DNA of 64,000 bases from Gaiellasilicea sp963784895. GTDB taxonomy: Bacteria; Actinomycetota; Thermoleophilia; Gaiellales; Gaiellaceae. A program made the position numbers and the translations under genes. The stretch spans positions 191,234 through 255,233 of the forward strand of contig CAWATM010000001.1 of the NCBI GenBank assembly GCA_963784895.1, written 5' to 3'. Under the pieces are notes generated by a model. The model was not told the origin of the DNA, did no database searches, and worked only from the letters and a program-made list of their open reading frames with translations. Of this stretch, positions 57,023-64,000 are shown one piece after another. The stretch's first letter is position 1. Every line of letters begins with the position of its first letter.

Positions 57023-57982
57023 GTGAGATCCATGTTCGGCTCACGGTCACCCGAGCGCATCGGCGCGGTGCTGTGTCTGGTCGCGGGCGGCTCGTTCGCA
57101 CTCCAGCCCGTGCTCGTCCGGCTCGCCTTCGACGGCGGCGCGAGCGTGGCCTCGGTCGGTGCGATCCGCTTCGCGCTCGCCGCCGCAGTCTTCGCGCTGC
57201 TCGCGCGCAGGGCGATCACCGCGGCGCCGGCACGGACGCTGATCGCCCCGTTCGTGCTCGGCCTGACGATCTACAGCCTCGAAACCGGCCTCTTCTTCGC
57301 GTCGCTCGAGCGGATCGACGTCTCGCTCGCGTCGCTCCTGATGTGCAGCTACCCGGCGCTCGTCGTCGCCGGCGCGGTGCTGCTGCGGCGCGAGCGTGCG
57401 TCGCGCCGTCGTGGGCTCGCGCTCGTGGTCGCGCTCGCCGGCGTGGCGCTCGTGCTCGCCGGCGGCATCGGCGGCGCGCTCGATCCGGCCGGGACCGGTC
57501 TCGCCCTCGCGGCTGCGATCGCCTACGCCGCCTACGTGCTCGTGTCCGACCGCTTGCTCGGCACGACCGAGCCGCTCGTCCTCGCGACGATGCTCTGCGC
57601 CGGCGCGGCGATCGCCTTCGCGCTCGGCGGCACCGCGACCGGCTCGCTCGAGTCGACCCGCCCGTCGACCCTGTTGGTCGTCGGCGCGATCGCGCTCGTC
57701 GCGACCGTGCTCCCGATCGCCGCGTTCCTCGGCGGCGTCCACCGGATCGGCCCCTCGAAGGCCACGATCCTCGGCACGATCGAGCCGCCGGTGACGATCG
57801 CGCTCTCGGCGCTCGTCTTCGGCGAGCGCCTCGGAGCGGTGCAGCTGCTCGGCGCCGTGCTCGTCGTCTCGGCGGTCGTGATCCTGCAACTCCGGCGCCG
57901 TCCGAAGCTCCGCCCGGTGCCACAGCCGGCCCCGCGGCCCCTCCCTGATCCCGTTCCCGAGACCGAGCGAATAGCTGCGTAG
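57023..57982 (+). CDS. EamA-family (DMT) transporter
   Basis: 319 residues with ten hydrophobic helices in two EamA halves. IGAVLCLVAGGSFALQPVLV, FVLGLTIYSLETGLFFASLE, LASLLMCSYPALVVAGAVLL belong to the first; GTGLALAAAIAYAAYVLVSD, LLVVGAIALVATVLPIAAFL and ILGTIEPPVTIALSALVFGE (conserved PxxT) to the second. Probably a metabolite exporter or importer, controlled by the divergent LysR. The C-terminal tail is Pro/Arg-rich. GTG at 57023. Confidence 0.88.
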   Translation: MRSMFGSRSPERIGAVLCLVAGGSFALQPVLVRLAFDGGASVASVGAIRFALAAAVFALLARRAITAAPARTLIAPFVLGLTIYSLETGLFFASLERIDVSLASLLMCSYPALVVAGAVLLRRERASRRRGLALVVALAGVALVLAGGIGGALDPAGTGLALAAAIAYAAYVLVSDRLLGTTEPLVLATMLCAGAAIAFALGGTATGSLESTRPSTLLVVGAIALVATVLPIAAFLGGVHRIGPSKATILGTIEPPVTIALSALVFGERLGAVQLLGAVLVVSAVVILQLRRRPKLRPVPQPAPRPLPDPVPETERIAA

Positions 57983-58124
57983 AGATTAAGAATGTGTAGG
58001 GAAAGTCAATCTTGTGAAATAAAGGGTGGCCAGCGGCGTTCTAACTAGCAGCGACGCACCCGGCCGCCCGTGAGGCTGCCGCGACGACTGTGTCGGCTGG
58101 CACCCGAACACCTTGGAGGAACAA

Positions 58125-59216
58125 TTGCGCACGGATCTAGCTTTGGGCACTGACGCCCTGGAACTGAACTCGGCCATCACCGCCTTCCTGCACGACGCAG
58201 AGGAGCGCGGGCACGTGGCCGCCGCCGAGCTCGAGGCGCTGCACGTCGAGCACGATCTCGACGAGGAGGCCGTCGAGGCGCTCCGCGCTGCCCTTGCCGC
58301 GGCGGACGTGGAGATCGAGGAGACCGCCGACGACGCGGAGGTCGGGCTCGACCTCCGGCCGTCCGCGCCGGTGGGCACCACCGACAGCCTGCAGCTCTTC
58401 CTGAACGAGATCGGCCGCCACGAGCTCTTGACCGCCGCCGAGGAGGTGGCGCTCGCGAAGCGGATCGAGCGTGGCGACCTGGCCGCGAAGGAGCGGATGA
58501 CGAACGCGAACCTGCGGCTCGTCGTCTCGATCGCGAAGCGCTATCAGGGCCACGGGCTGCCGCTGCTCGACCTGATCCAGGACGGCACGATCGGCCTCAA
58601 CCGGGCGGTGGAGAAGTTCGACTACCGCAAGGGCTTCAAGTTCTCGACCTATGCGACGTGGTGGATCCGCCAGGCCTGCCAGCGCGCGGTCGCGAACCAG
58701 TCGGACACGATCCGGATCCCGGTGCACGTGCAGGAGCGCCGGCTGAAGCTGCGCCGCGCCAAGCAGCAGCTCGAGGCGACGCACGGCCGGCCGCCGACGA
58801 TCGAGGAGCTCGCGAAGGCGACTGAGCTGAAGGAGCACCACGTCGAGGAGGCGCTCGACGCGGTCGAGGCATCGGTCTCGCTGAACCAGACGATCGGCGA
58901 CGGTGACGGCGAGCTCGGCGACCTCTTCGCCGACCGCACCGCCGAGGACCCGATCGAGTCGGCCGACCTCTCGCTCGAGCAGCAGCGCGTCCGCAACGCC
59001 CTCAATGACCTGCCGGAGCGGGAGCGGCTCGTGCTCGAGCTGCGCTTCGGCTTCGTCCAGGGCGAGGAGGGCGCGAGCCTGGAGCAGATCGGCAAGAAGC
59101 TCGGGCTCACGCGCGAGCGGATCCGCCAGCTCGAGTCGACCGCGCTCGGCCGCCTCGAGGAGAAGCTTCGCACCGAGCCGCTGCCGTCGCGCGACCGGCT
59201 CGCCGGCGCGGCCTAG
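58125..59216 (+). CDS. sigA: principal sigma-70 factor
   Basis: 363 residues. Region 1.2 is DSLQLFLNEIGRHELLTAAE; region 2 is MTNANLRLVVSIAKRYQGHG, LPLLDLIQDGTIGLNRAVEK and KFSTYATWWIRQACQRAV (-10 recognition); region 3 is RRLKLRRAKQQLEATHGRPP; region 4 is LPERERLVLELRFGF and SLEQIGKKLGLTRERIRQLE (-35 HTH). The complete regions 1.2-4.2 and the RPxL-type spacing mark a group 1 or close group 2 factor. The start is set at TTG 58125 because GGAGGA at 58115-58120 lies 4 bp before it; an upstream TTG at 58113 has no RBS. Confidence 0.9.
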   Translation: MRTDLALGTDALELNSAITAFLHDAEERGHVAAAELEALHVEHDLDEEAVEALRAALAAADVEIEETADDAEVGLDLRPSAPVGTTDSLQLFLNEIGRHELLTAAEEVALAKRIERGDLAAKERMTNANLRLVVSIAKRYQGHGLPLLDLIQDGTIGLNRAVEKFDYRKGFKFSTYATWWIRQACQRAVANQSDTIRIPVHVQERRLKLRRAKQQLEATHGRPPTIEELAKATELKEHHVEEALDAVEASVSLNQTIGDGDGELGDLFADRTAEDPIESADLSLEQQRVRNALNDLPERERLVLELRFGFVQGEEGASLEQIGKKLGLTRERIRQLESTALGRLEEKLRTEPLPSRDRLAGAA

Positions 59217-59224
59217 TCTGCGCA

Positions 59225-59256
59225 GGGTGGGCATCCGCGGAAGCGGATGCCCACCC
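59225..59256. terminator. 14-bp perfect hairpin with GGAA tetraloop
   Basis: The arms 59225-59238 and 59243-59256 pair without mismatch around the stable GNRA-type loop GGAA (plus strand). It fills the 53-bp gap between the convergent sigma factor and ybaB genes. There is no T-run on either side, so it is a high-GC type bidirectional terminator. Confidence 0.75.
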
Positions 59257-59269
59257 GCGCGACGACCGC

Positions 59270-59596
59270 TCACATACCGGGAAGGCCCAAGCCGCCCAGG
59301 CCGCCGGGAAGCATTCCCTGCATTTTCGACTCCATCAGCGCGTTGGCGCTGCGGAGTGCCTCGTTCACGGCCGCGAGAATCAGGTCGGCGAGCATCTCGG
59401 GATCGTCCGGGTCGATCGCCTTCGGATCGATCGTGATCCCGACGATCTCGCCGCCGCCGGTGGCTTTCACCGTGACCATGCCGCCGCCGGCGGAGGCCTC
59501 GACGACCTCGGTCGCGGCCTCCTCCTGCGCCTGCTGCATCTGCGACTGCATCTGCTGTGCCTGCTGCATCAGCTTGTTCATGTCGAACTTGCTCAT
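59270..59596 (-). CDS. ybaB: YbaB/EbfC nucleoid-associated protein
   Basis: 108 residues. The N-terminal helix FDMNKLMQQAQQMQSQMQQA is very Gln/Met-rich, followed by TEVVEASAGGGMVTVKATGG, GEIVGITIDPKAIDPDDPEM and LADLILAAVNEALRSANAL, the standard YbaB fold; the C-terminus is Gly/Leu/Met-rich (MLPGGLGGLGLPGM). Dimeric DNA-binding protein. It overlaps the dnaX stop by 4 bp (ATGA), the widely conserved dnaX-ybaB pair. Confidence 0.95.
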   Translation of the reverse strand: MSKFDMNKLMQQAQQMQSQMQQAQEEAATEVVEASAGGGMVTVKATGGGEIVGITIDPKAIDPDDPEMLADLILAAVNEALRSANALMESKMQGMLPGGLGGLGLPGM

Positions 59597-61200
59597 CTGG
59601 GCTCCTCAACCTCTTGGGCGTCCAACTCGTCCTTGAACATGGAGATGAAAGCTTCCTCGGAGAGGGGATCGTCCGCGTCGGCCTCGGCCTCCGCCGCCTC
59701 GCCGAGGGCGAGCGTGACCCCGAGCCGGTGGCCCGTGACCTCGTAGAGCGCTTCGCGGAGGACCGTGACGTTCTTCGCCTCCTCGGCCTGGCGGCGGTGG
59801 AAGTCGGCCGTGGCGGGGAACTCGAGCGTCAGCGTCTCGCCCTCGAGCGCTGCGGGGCGTGCCTCTCCGAGGAGCGAGGCGACCGGAATCGAGCGTGACT
59901 GGACCGCGGGCAAGATCGTCCGCTGCCACGCGTCCTGGAGCTGGTCGAGCCCGAGCGGCGGTGCCTCGACCGCCGGCGCCGCCGCCTGCTCCGGTGCGGG
60001 CTGTGGCGCGACGGGGGTCGCAGCCGCTGGCTGGGTGGGGACAGGCACGGGAGCTCCCGGCAGCAGCCGCTGTTCGAGCTGGTCGACGCGGAAGGCAAGC
60101 GACTCGCGCGAAAGATCGGAGCCGGGGCTCGTCACCTTGACGAGCGCGAGCTCGAGCGGCAGGCGCGGGTCCGCGCCCTGACGCGAGTCCTCGACCGCGA
60201 CCGCCAGCAGGTCGCAGAGGCGCAGCACCGTCGGGGCGGGAAGCTGGTTCGCCTGCTCGCGCAGCCGCTCGCGCGTCTCGTCGGTGACGGGCAGCGAGTC
60301 GGGGACGTGGCCCATGTGCTGGACGAGCAGGAGGTGGCGCAGGTGCTCGAGCAGGTCGGTGACGAGCCGGCCGAGATCCTGGCCCTGCTCCGCCAGCTCC
60401 TCGAGGAACGTCAGCGCGCCGGCGGTGTCGCGGTCGACGATCGCGTCGCAGAGGCGGAAGAGGGCGTCCTCCTCGACGGCGCCGAGCAGCTGCAGCACGG
60501 ACTGGACGTCGATCGCGTTCCCCGTCGCCGAGGCGAGCTGGTCGAGCGTCGAGACGGCGTCGCGGAACGAGCCGCGGCCGCCGCGGGCGATCAGCGCCAA
60601 CGCCGCGTCGGGCACCTCGATCTGCTCCGCGTCCGCGATCCGCCGGAGCACGCGCACGAGCTCGGGGAGACGCGGCCGTGCGAAGACGAAGCTCTGACAG
60701 CGCGAGCGGACGGTCGGCAGCACCTTGGCCAGGTCGGTCGTGCAGAAGACGAAGACGAGGTGGGGCGGCGGCTCCTCGATCAGCTTCAGCAGGGCGTTCC
60801 AGGCGGCGTCCGTGAGCTGGTGGGCCTCGTCGAGGATGTAGACCTTGTAGCGGCCCTCGGCCGGCTGCAGGATCACGCGCTCGCGGATCTCGCGGATGTC
60901 GTCGATCCCGCGCTGCGAGGCAGCGTCCATCTCGACGACGTCGAGCGACGTCCCGTTCGCGATCGAGACGCAGGCGTGGCAGACCTTGTCGGGCGCCGCT
61001 GTCGGACCCGCCGCGCAGTTGAGCGCCTTGGCGAGGATGCGCGCCATCGATGTCTTGCCGGTGCCGCGCGGGCCGGCGAAGAGGTAGGCCTGGCGGAGCT
61101 GGTCGAGCTCGATCGCGTTCCGCAGCGTCCTGACGACCGCTTCCTGGCCGACGACGTCGTCGAAGTCCTGCGGCCGGTACTTGCGGTAGAGCGCCGTCAC
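59593..61200 (-). CDS. dnaX: DNA polymerase III gamma/tau subunit
   Basis: 535 residues. LYRKYRPQDFDDVVGQEAVV is the hallmark N-terminus; FAGPRGTGKTSMARILAKAL is Walker A; LNCAAGPTAAPDKVCHACVS is the zinc module; YILDEAHQLTDAAWNALLKL is Walker B; FVFCTTDLAKVLPTVRSRCQ is sensor 1 with the SRC arginine finger. Domain III (QGQDLGRLVTDLLEHLRHLL) follows, then a Pro/Ala-rich linker at about 385-430 and a tau-like C-terminus. No slippery A-run is seen, so a programmed gamma frameshift is unlikely. Confidence 0.96.
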   Translation of the reverse strand: MTALYRKYRPQDFDDVVGQEAVVRTLRNAIELDQLRQAYLFAGPRGTGKTSMARILAKALNCAAGPTAAPDKVCHACVSIANGTSLDVVEMDAASQRGIDDIREIRERVILQPAEGRYKVYILDEAHQLTDAAWNALLKLIEEPPPHLVFVFCTTDLAKVLPTVRSRCQSFVFARPRLPELVRVLRRIADAEQIEVPDAALALIARGGRGSFRDAVSTLDQLASATGNAIDVQSVLQLLGAVEEDALFRLCDAIVDRDTAGALTFLEELAEQGQDLGRLVTDLLEHLRHLLLVQHMGHVPDSLPVTDETRERLREQANQLPAPTVLRLCDLLAVAVEDSRQGADPRLPLELALVKVTSPGSDLSRESLAFRVDQLEQRLLPGAPVPVPTQPAAATPVAPQPAPEQAAAPAVEAPPLGLDQLQDAWQRTILPAVQSRSIPVASLLGEARPAALEGETLTLEFPATADFHRRQAEEAKNVTVLREALYEVTGHRLGVTLALGEAAEAEADADDPLSEEAFISMFKDELDAQEVEEPR

Positions 61201-61231
61201 CGGCCTATCGTAGTCGACGGGTTCGAAGCTC

Positions 61232-61825
61232 CTATCCGGACCAGCGGTTCCAGCCGACGAGCTCGTCGAGCGTTCGCCGGCGTTGGGTCGCCCGGCTCGT
61301 CACCCGGCTCCAGCCGGGATCCGGAAGCGGCCGTCCCACGGTCGCGCCCGCGACGATGCGGAGGTCCTCCGGGATGCCGAGCAGCTCGCGCCACCGCAGC
61401 TCCTCCTCGACCGGCACGCCGTAGACGCCCGCGGCGAGGCCCTCGTCGATCGCCGCGAGCAGGAGGAGCATCAGCGCAGCTCCGGCGTCCACGAACCAGA
61501 ACGGCACCGGCCATTCGATCTCGGCGCCGTCCTGGAGCTTGTCGTCCTTCGTGTAGCGCTCGTGGTAGTCGGCCTCTCGGGTGAGGACGAGCACGTGCGC
61601 CGGCGCGCTCTCGAACCACGGCTCGAGCTCGTCGTTCTCGGTCGAGCCGAGCTGCACGAGCAGCGCCGGGTCGTCGACGACGAGCAGGCGCTGGCCCTGG
61701 CTGAAGCCCGCGCTCGGGGCTCGGCGCACGGTCGAGACGAGTCGCTCGAGCGTCTCGCGCGGAATCGGCGCGGCCTCGTAGTGCCGCACCATTCGCCGCC
61801 GCTCCAGCAGCTCCCGGAACTCCAC
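61232..61825 (-). CDS. nitroreductase-family oxidoreductase
   Basis: 197 residues. MEFRELLERRRMVRHYEAAP with IPRETLERLVSTVRRAPSAG is the FMN-binding N-terminus (RRRMVRxY...APSAGF), and PFWFVDAGAALMLLLLAAID is the dimer helix with the AG motif; LGIPEDLRIVAGATVGRPLP is the C-terminal G(I)P..x..G pattern. FMN-dependent NAD(P)H reductase, substrate unknown. It starts close to the divergent winged-helix gene (45-bp gap). Clean frame. Confidence 0.85.
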   Translation of the reverse strand: MEFRELLERRRMVRHYEAAPIPRETLERLVSTVRRAPSAGFSQGQRLLVVDDPALLVQLGSTENDELEPWFESAPAHVLVLTREADYHERYTKDDKLQDGAEIEWPVPFWFVDAGAALMLLLLAAIDEGLAAGVYGVPVEEELRWRELLGIPEDLRIVAGATVGRPLPDPGWSRVTSRATQRRRTLDELVGWNRWSG

Positions 61826-61870
61826 GCGCGCATCCTAGACCGGCGCGGCCGCCCTGCTAGCCTCGCCCGC

Positions 61871-62938
61871 GTGGCGGCCCCAGAGCGTGTCCTCACGCGG
61901 CGCGACCTCAACCGCGCCCTGCTCGAGCGGCAGCTCCTGCTCGAGCGGAAGCAGCTGCGCGCAGTCCAGGCGGTCGAGCGGCTCGGCGGCCTGCAGGCGC
62001 AGTCGACGCCGATTCCCTATCTCTCGCTCTGGGCGCGGCTCGACGGATTCGAGCGCGACGAGCTGACCAAGGCGCTCACGGGGCGCCGGCTCGTGAAGGC
62101 GCTGCTCCAGCGGGGCACGCTCCACGTCGCGGCACCGCGCACGTACTGGGCGATGATGACCGTGCGAAAGGCGCTCGCCGCGGCGCTCTGGCCGGCGTCG
62201 TACGAAGCGCGGCTGCCCGCGGCACGCATCGCGGAGCTCGCCGGGCTCATCCTGGACGAGCTCGACGGGCGGGAGCTGACCTACAAGGAGGTGCAGGCGC
62301 TCCTCGAGCCACACGCAACCGAGGGCGTGCCGCCGACCTTCCTTTGGCGCCGGGTGCAGGCGTACTCCGAGGTGATCCATGTGCCGCCGTCCGGCATCTG
62401 GGGCTACGGCGGCCTCGGCGTCTACACGGCCGCAACCGGAAAGGTGCGCGGCACGCCGCCGGAGCCGGAAGAGGCGTTCGACCAGGTCGTCCGCACGTAC
62501 CTCGGGGCCTACGGGCCCGCGACGAAGCAGGACGTCGGCCAGTGGGCGGGGGTGCCTCGGATGAAGCCGATCGCCGAGTCGCTCGAGCGGCTCTCGCTCC
62601 GAACCTTCGCGGGCGAGGACGGCAAGGTGCTCTACGACCTTCCGCGTGCACCGCGCCCCGATCCCGAGACGCCGGCGCCGCCGCGGCTCGTGCCGCGCTT
62701 CGACAATCTCGTCCTCTCGCACGCCGACCGTTCGCGGATCCTCGGCGACCTCGCGCCCTCGCGGATCGTGACGAAGAACGGGCTCGTCCACGCGACGATC
62801 CTCGTCGACGGCTTCGTCGTGGGCACATGGCAGCTCGAGCAGGGCCGCGTCGTGCTCGAGCCGTTCGAGAAGCTCGACCGCCCGGCGACACGGGCGCTGA
62901 AGGACGAGGCGGAACGGCTCGAGACCTTCGTCGCCTAG
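61871..62938 (+). CDS. winged-helix DNA-binding domain protein (HTH_42/AlkZ-like family)
   Basis: 355 residues. RRDLNRALLERQLLLERKQL and AVERLGGLQAQSTPIPYLSL match the N-terminal LxxxRLxxxxLxxP...LxGLQAQ pattern of the winged-helix family that includes the AlkZ/YcaQ glycosylases. LVKALLQRGTLHVAAPRTYW contains the (R)GTxH motif; the Gln-x-Gln of AlkZ enzymes is present as LQAQ. YGPATKQDVGQWAGVPRMKP and LVPRFDNLVLSHADRSRIL are the third winged-helix and C-terminal blocks. GTG start at 61871. Possibly DNA repair of bulky or crosslinked bases; function inferred from family. Confidence 0.8.
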   Translation: MAAPERVLTRRDLNRALLERQLLLERKQLRAVQAVERLGGLQAQSTPIPYLSLWARLDGFERDELTKALTGRRLVKALLQRGTLHVAAPRTYWAMMTVRKALAAALWPASYEARLPAARIAELAGLILDELDGRELTYKEVQALLEPHATEGVPPTFLWRRVQAYSEVIHVPPSGIWGYGGLGVYTAATGKVRGTPPEPEEAFDQVVRTYLGAYGPATKQDVGQWAGVPRMKPIAESLERLSLRTFAGEDGKVLYDLPRAPRPDPETPAPPRLVPRFDNLVLSHADRSRILGDLAPSRIVTKNGLVHATILVDGFVVGTWQLEQGRVVLEPFEKLDRPATRALKDEAERLETFVA

Positions 62939-63032
62939 TCGAGCCTGCGATGTCGAGAACGGTCGCTCGGCTCCGTTCTCCTGCTGTCAATGTCAAGGTC
63001 GGGGCAAACTGCCCCAGAGAAGAAGGAGTGAG

Positions 63033-63476
63033 ATGACCAGATACCTGCTGATGGTCAATTTCGAAGGCGGCGTCTGCGAGACGCCGATGGAGGAGTGGAA
63101 GCCGGAGGAGATCACGGCGCACCTGGACTACTACCGGGCGCTGCATCAGGAGCTCGTCGAGAGCGGCGAACTGATCGAGTCCGAGGTGCTGGCCGGGCCG
63201 GACCTGGCCAAGATCGTCACCTCAGACGGCGGGGGCGCACCGGTCGTCACGGACGGGCCGTTCCAGGAGTTCAAGGAGTGGGTGGCCGGCTACCAGATCG
63301 TCGACGTCGAGTCGGAGGAGCGCGCGCTCGAGATCGCCGGCAAGATCTCGGCCGTACCCGGCCCGGGCGGGGTGCCGACCGAGCAACCGATCCAGGTGCG
63401 GCAGCTGATGACCGCGGCACCGTCCAACGTGGCCGAGATGGAGTCCTTCCTCGAGCAGGTGGGCGGCCAGAGCTGA
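63033..63476 (+). CDS. YciI/DGPF-domain protein
   Basis: 147 residues. MTRYLLMVNFEGGVCETPME is the first strand; VVTDGPFQEFKEWVAGYQIV has the DGPF-x-E-x-KE signature; VESEERALEIAGKISAVPGP the central helix; PIQVRQLM the last strand. RBS AGAAGGAG lies before the ATG. These small ferredoxin-like proteins are nearly always next to an ECF42 sigma factor, as here. Their biochemical role is still unclear. Confidence 0.9.
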   Translation: MTRYLLMVNFEGGVCETPMEEWKPEEITAHLDYYRALHQELVESGELIESEVLAGPDLAKIVTSDGGGAPVVTDGPFQEFKEWVAGYQIVDVESEERALEIAGKISAVPGPGGVPTEQPIQVRQLMTAAPSNVAEMESFLEQVGGQS

Positions 63477-64000
63477 GTGCGCCGCTGCGTGTCGAGGACC
63501 TGCTGCGGGAGCTGGCCCCGCAGGTCCTCGGCACGCTCGTCCGCCGGCACGGCGACTTCGACAACGCCGAGGACGCAGTCCAGGAGGCGCTGTTCGCGGC
63601 CGCGCTGCACTGGCTGCGTGACGGCGTCCCCGAGAGCCCGCGCGGCTGGCTGCTGCAGACCGCCGAGCGCCGACTGATCGACCAGTGGCGGAGCGACCGG
63701 TCGCGCCGGGACCAGGAGAGCCTCTCGGTGCAGCGCGAGTCGGCGCCGGCGCAGGTGCCGGATCAAGACGACACGCTGAGCGTCCTGTTCCTGTGCTGCC
63801 ATCCGGCGCTGACGCCGGCGTCTGCGATTGCCCTGACGTTGCGGGCGGTGGGGGGCTGACGACCGCCGAGATCGCGAGCGCGTTCCTCGTGGGCGAGGCG
63901 ACGATCGCCCAGCGGATCAGCAGGGCGAAGGAGCGGATCAAGGCCTCCGGCGCGCCGTTCGGAATGCCTGGCGGGGAAGGAGCAGCCGGCCAGGCTGCGC
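63473..64000 (+). CDS. ECF42-type RNA polymerase sigma factor, 5' part (one frame break, cut by window end)
   Basis: VEDLLRELAPQVLGTLVRRH is the N-terminus; GDFDNAEDAVQEALFAAALH is region 2.2; PESPRGWLLQTAERRLIDQW is region 2.4; DDTLSVLFLCCHPALTPASA and IALTLRAVGG then lead into region 4 (LTTAEIASAFLVGEATIAQR). One G is missing in the G-run near 63853, which makes a false TGA. ECF42 factors carry a long C-terminal SnoaL/TPR-like extension, here beyond the window. The start codon is unclear: the frame has no ATG/GTG before it, so CTG at 63473 or another small error near 63475 is likely. Confidence 0.82.

Noticed and set aside
55494..57026. 500-residue plus-strand frame over the LysR gene
   Set aside because: The minus-strand LysR reading has complete HTH and effector motifs; the plus-strand product is Arg/Ala/Glu-rich shadow sequence.
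58137..59609. 490-residue minus-strand frame opposite the sigma factor
   Set aside because: It is a shadow of the sigma-70 gene, whose regions 1.2-4.2 are unmistakable.
59593..61200. Programmed frameshift for a separate gamma subunit in dnaX
   Set aside because: No A-rich slippery heptamer or following hairpin is evident in the expected position.
60307..62938. Long plus-strand frames over dnaX and the nitroreductase gene
   Set aside because: dnaX and the nitroreductase have full motif sets on the minus strand; the plus frames only become real at 61871.
1..64000. CRISPR arrays, tRNA/rRNA genes, IS elements, prophage
   Set aside because: No short regularly spaced repeats, cloverleaf-like segments, transposase or phage structural motifs were found on either strand.

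Overview
The window is high-GC DNA. The gene content fits an actinobacterium, most likely of the Thermoleophilia type (Gaiellales/Solirubrobacterales-like); that placement is an inference from protein character and GTG/TTG start use, not a search. No tRNA, rRNA, CRISPR array, insertion sequence or prophage gene was seen.

Layout. 1-48 kb is a large surface-polysaccharide locus. It opens with the 3' end of a CDP-3,6-dideoxyhexose operon (rfbF-rfbG-rfbH), then a GH30-like glycosidase and a roughly 1650-residue secreted NHL/Ig-like/LamG protein ending in three near-identical 870-bp repeats. It continues with glycosyltransferases, two AsnB-type amidotransferases, an alpha-1,2-fucosyltransferase (GT11), two flippases, a Wzy-like polymerase/ligase, a Wzz-like protein, a DegT aminotransferase with an SDR epimerase, methyltransferases, an MBL-fold hydrolase and an LpxL-like acyltransferase. 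It closes with an operon of acyl-CoA dehydrogenase, stand-alone adenylation enzyme and carrier protein, followed by an FkbM methyltransferase. A hairpin at 48.13 kb ends this region. 48.2-50.9 kb holds a secreted TQGYWKTH-type protein and a second sugar pair (DegT aminotransferase plus hexapeptide N-acetyltransferase). 50.8-63 kb is conserved chromosome: metallophosphoesterase, asd, lysC, recR, a LuxR-type regulator, LysR and EamA, the principal sigma factor, ybaB-dnaX, a nitroreductase and a winged-helix protein. The edge carries a DGPF/YciI protein with its ECF42-like sigma factor (cut off by the window).

How it works together. The locus looks able to make rare nucleotide sugars (CDP-dideoxyhexose, 3-acetamido sugars, possibly uronamides), assemble repeat units, flip and polymerise them (Wzx/Wzy/Wzz logic), and decorate them with fucose, methyl groups and perhaps a carrier-protein-bound acyl group.

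Most notable signals. (1) A nearly perfect 1.06-kb inverted repeat (22354-23412 and 37482-38539) lies inside two beta-helix surface-protein genes and brackets 14 kb of the locus; recombination between the copies would invert that 14 kb and swap the N-termini of the two proteins. (2) Inside those genes and inside the tandem repeats at 6.5-8.9 kb, the coding strand switches abruptly to codons ending in G or T: 109 of 109 consecutive codons in one stretch and 100 of 101 in another, unlike the C-ending codons around them. (3) Reading-frame breaks are frequent in 1-48 kb and almost absent in 48-63 kb, with a patch of single-base insertions in the rfb genes. This points to region-specific sequence or assembly quality, or strain mixture, rather than to true gene death.
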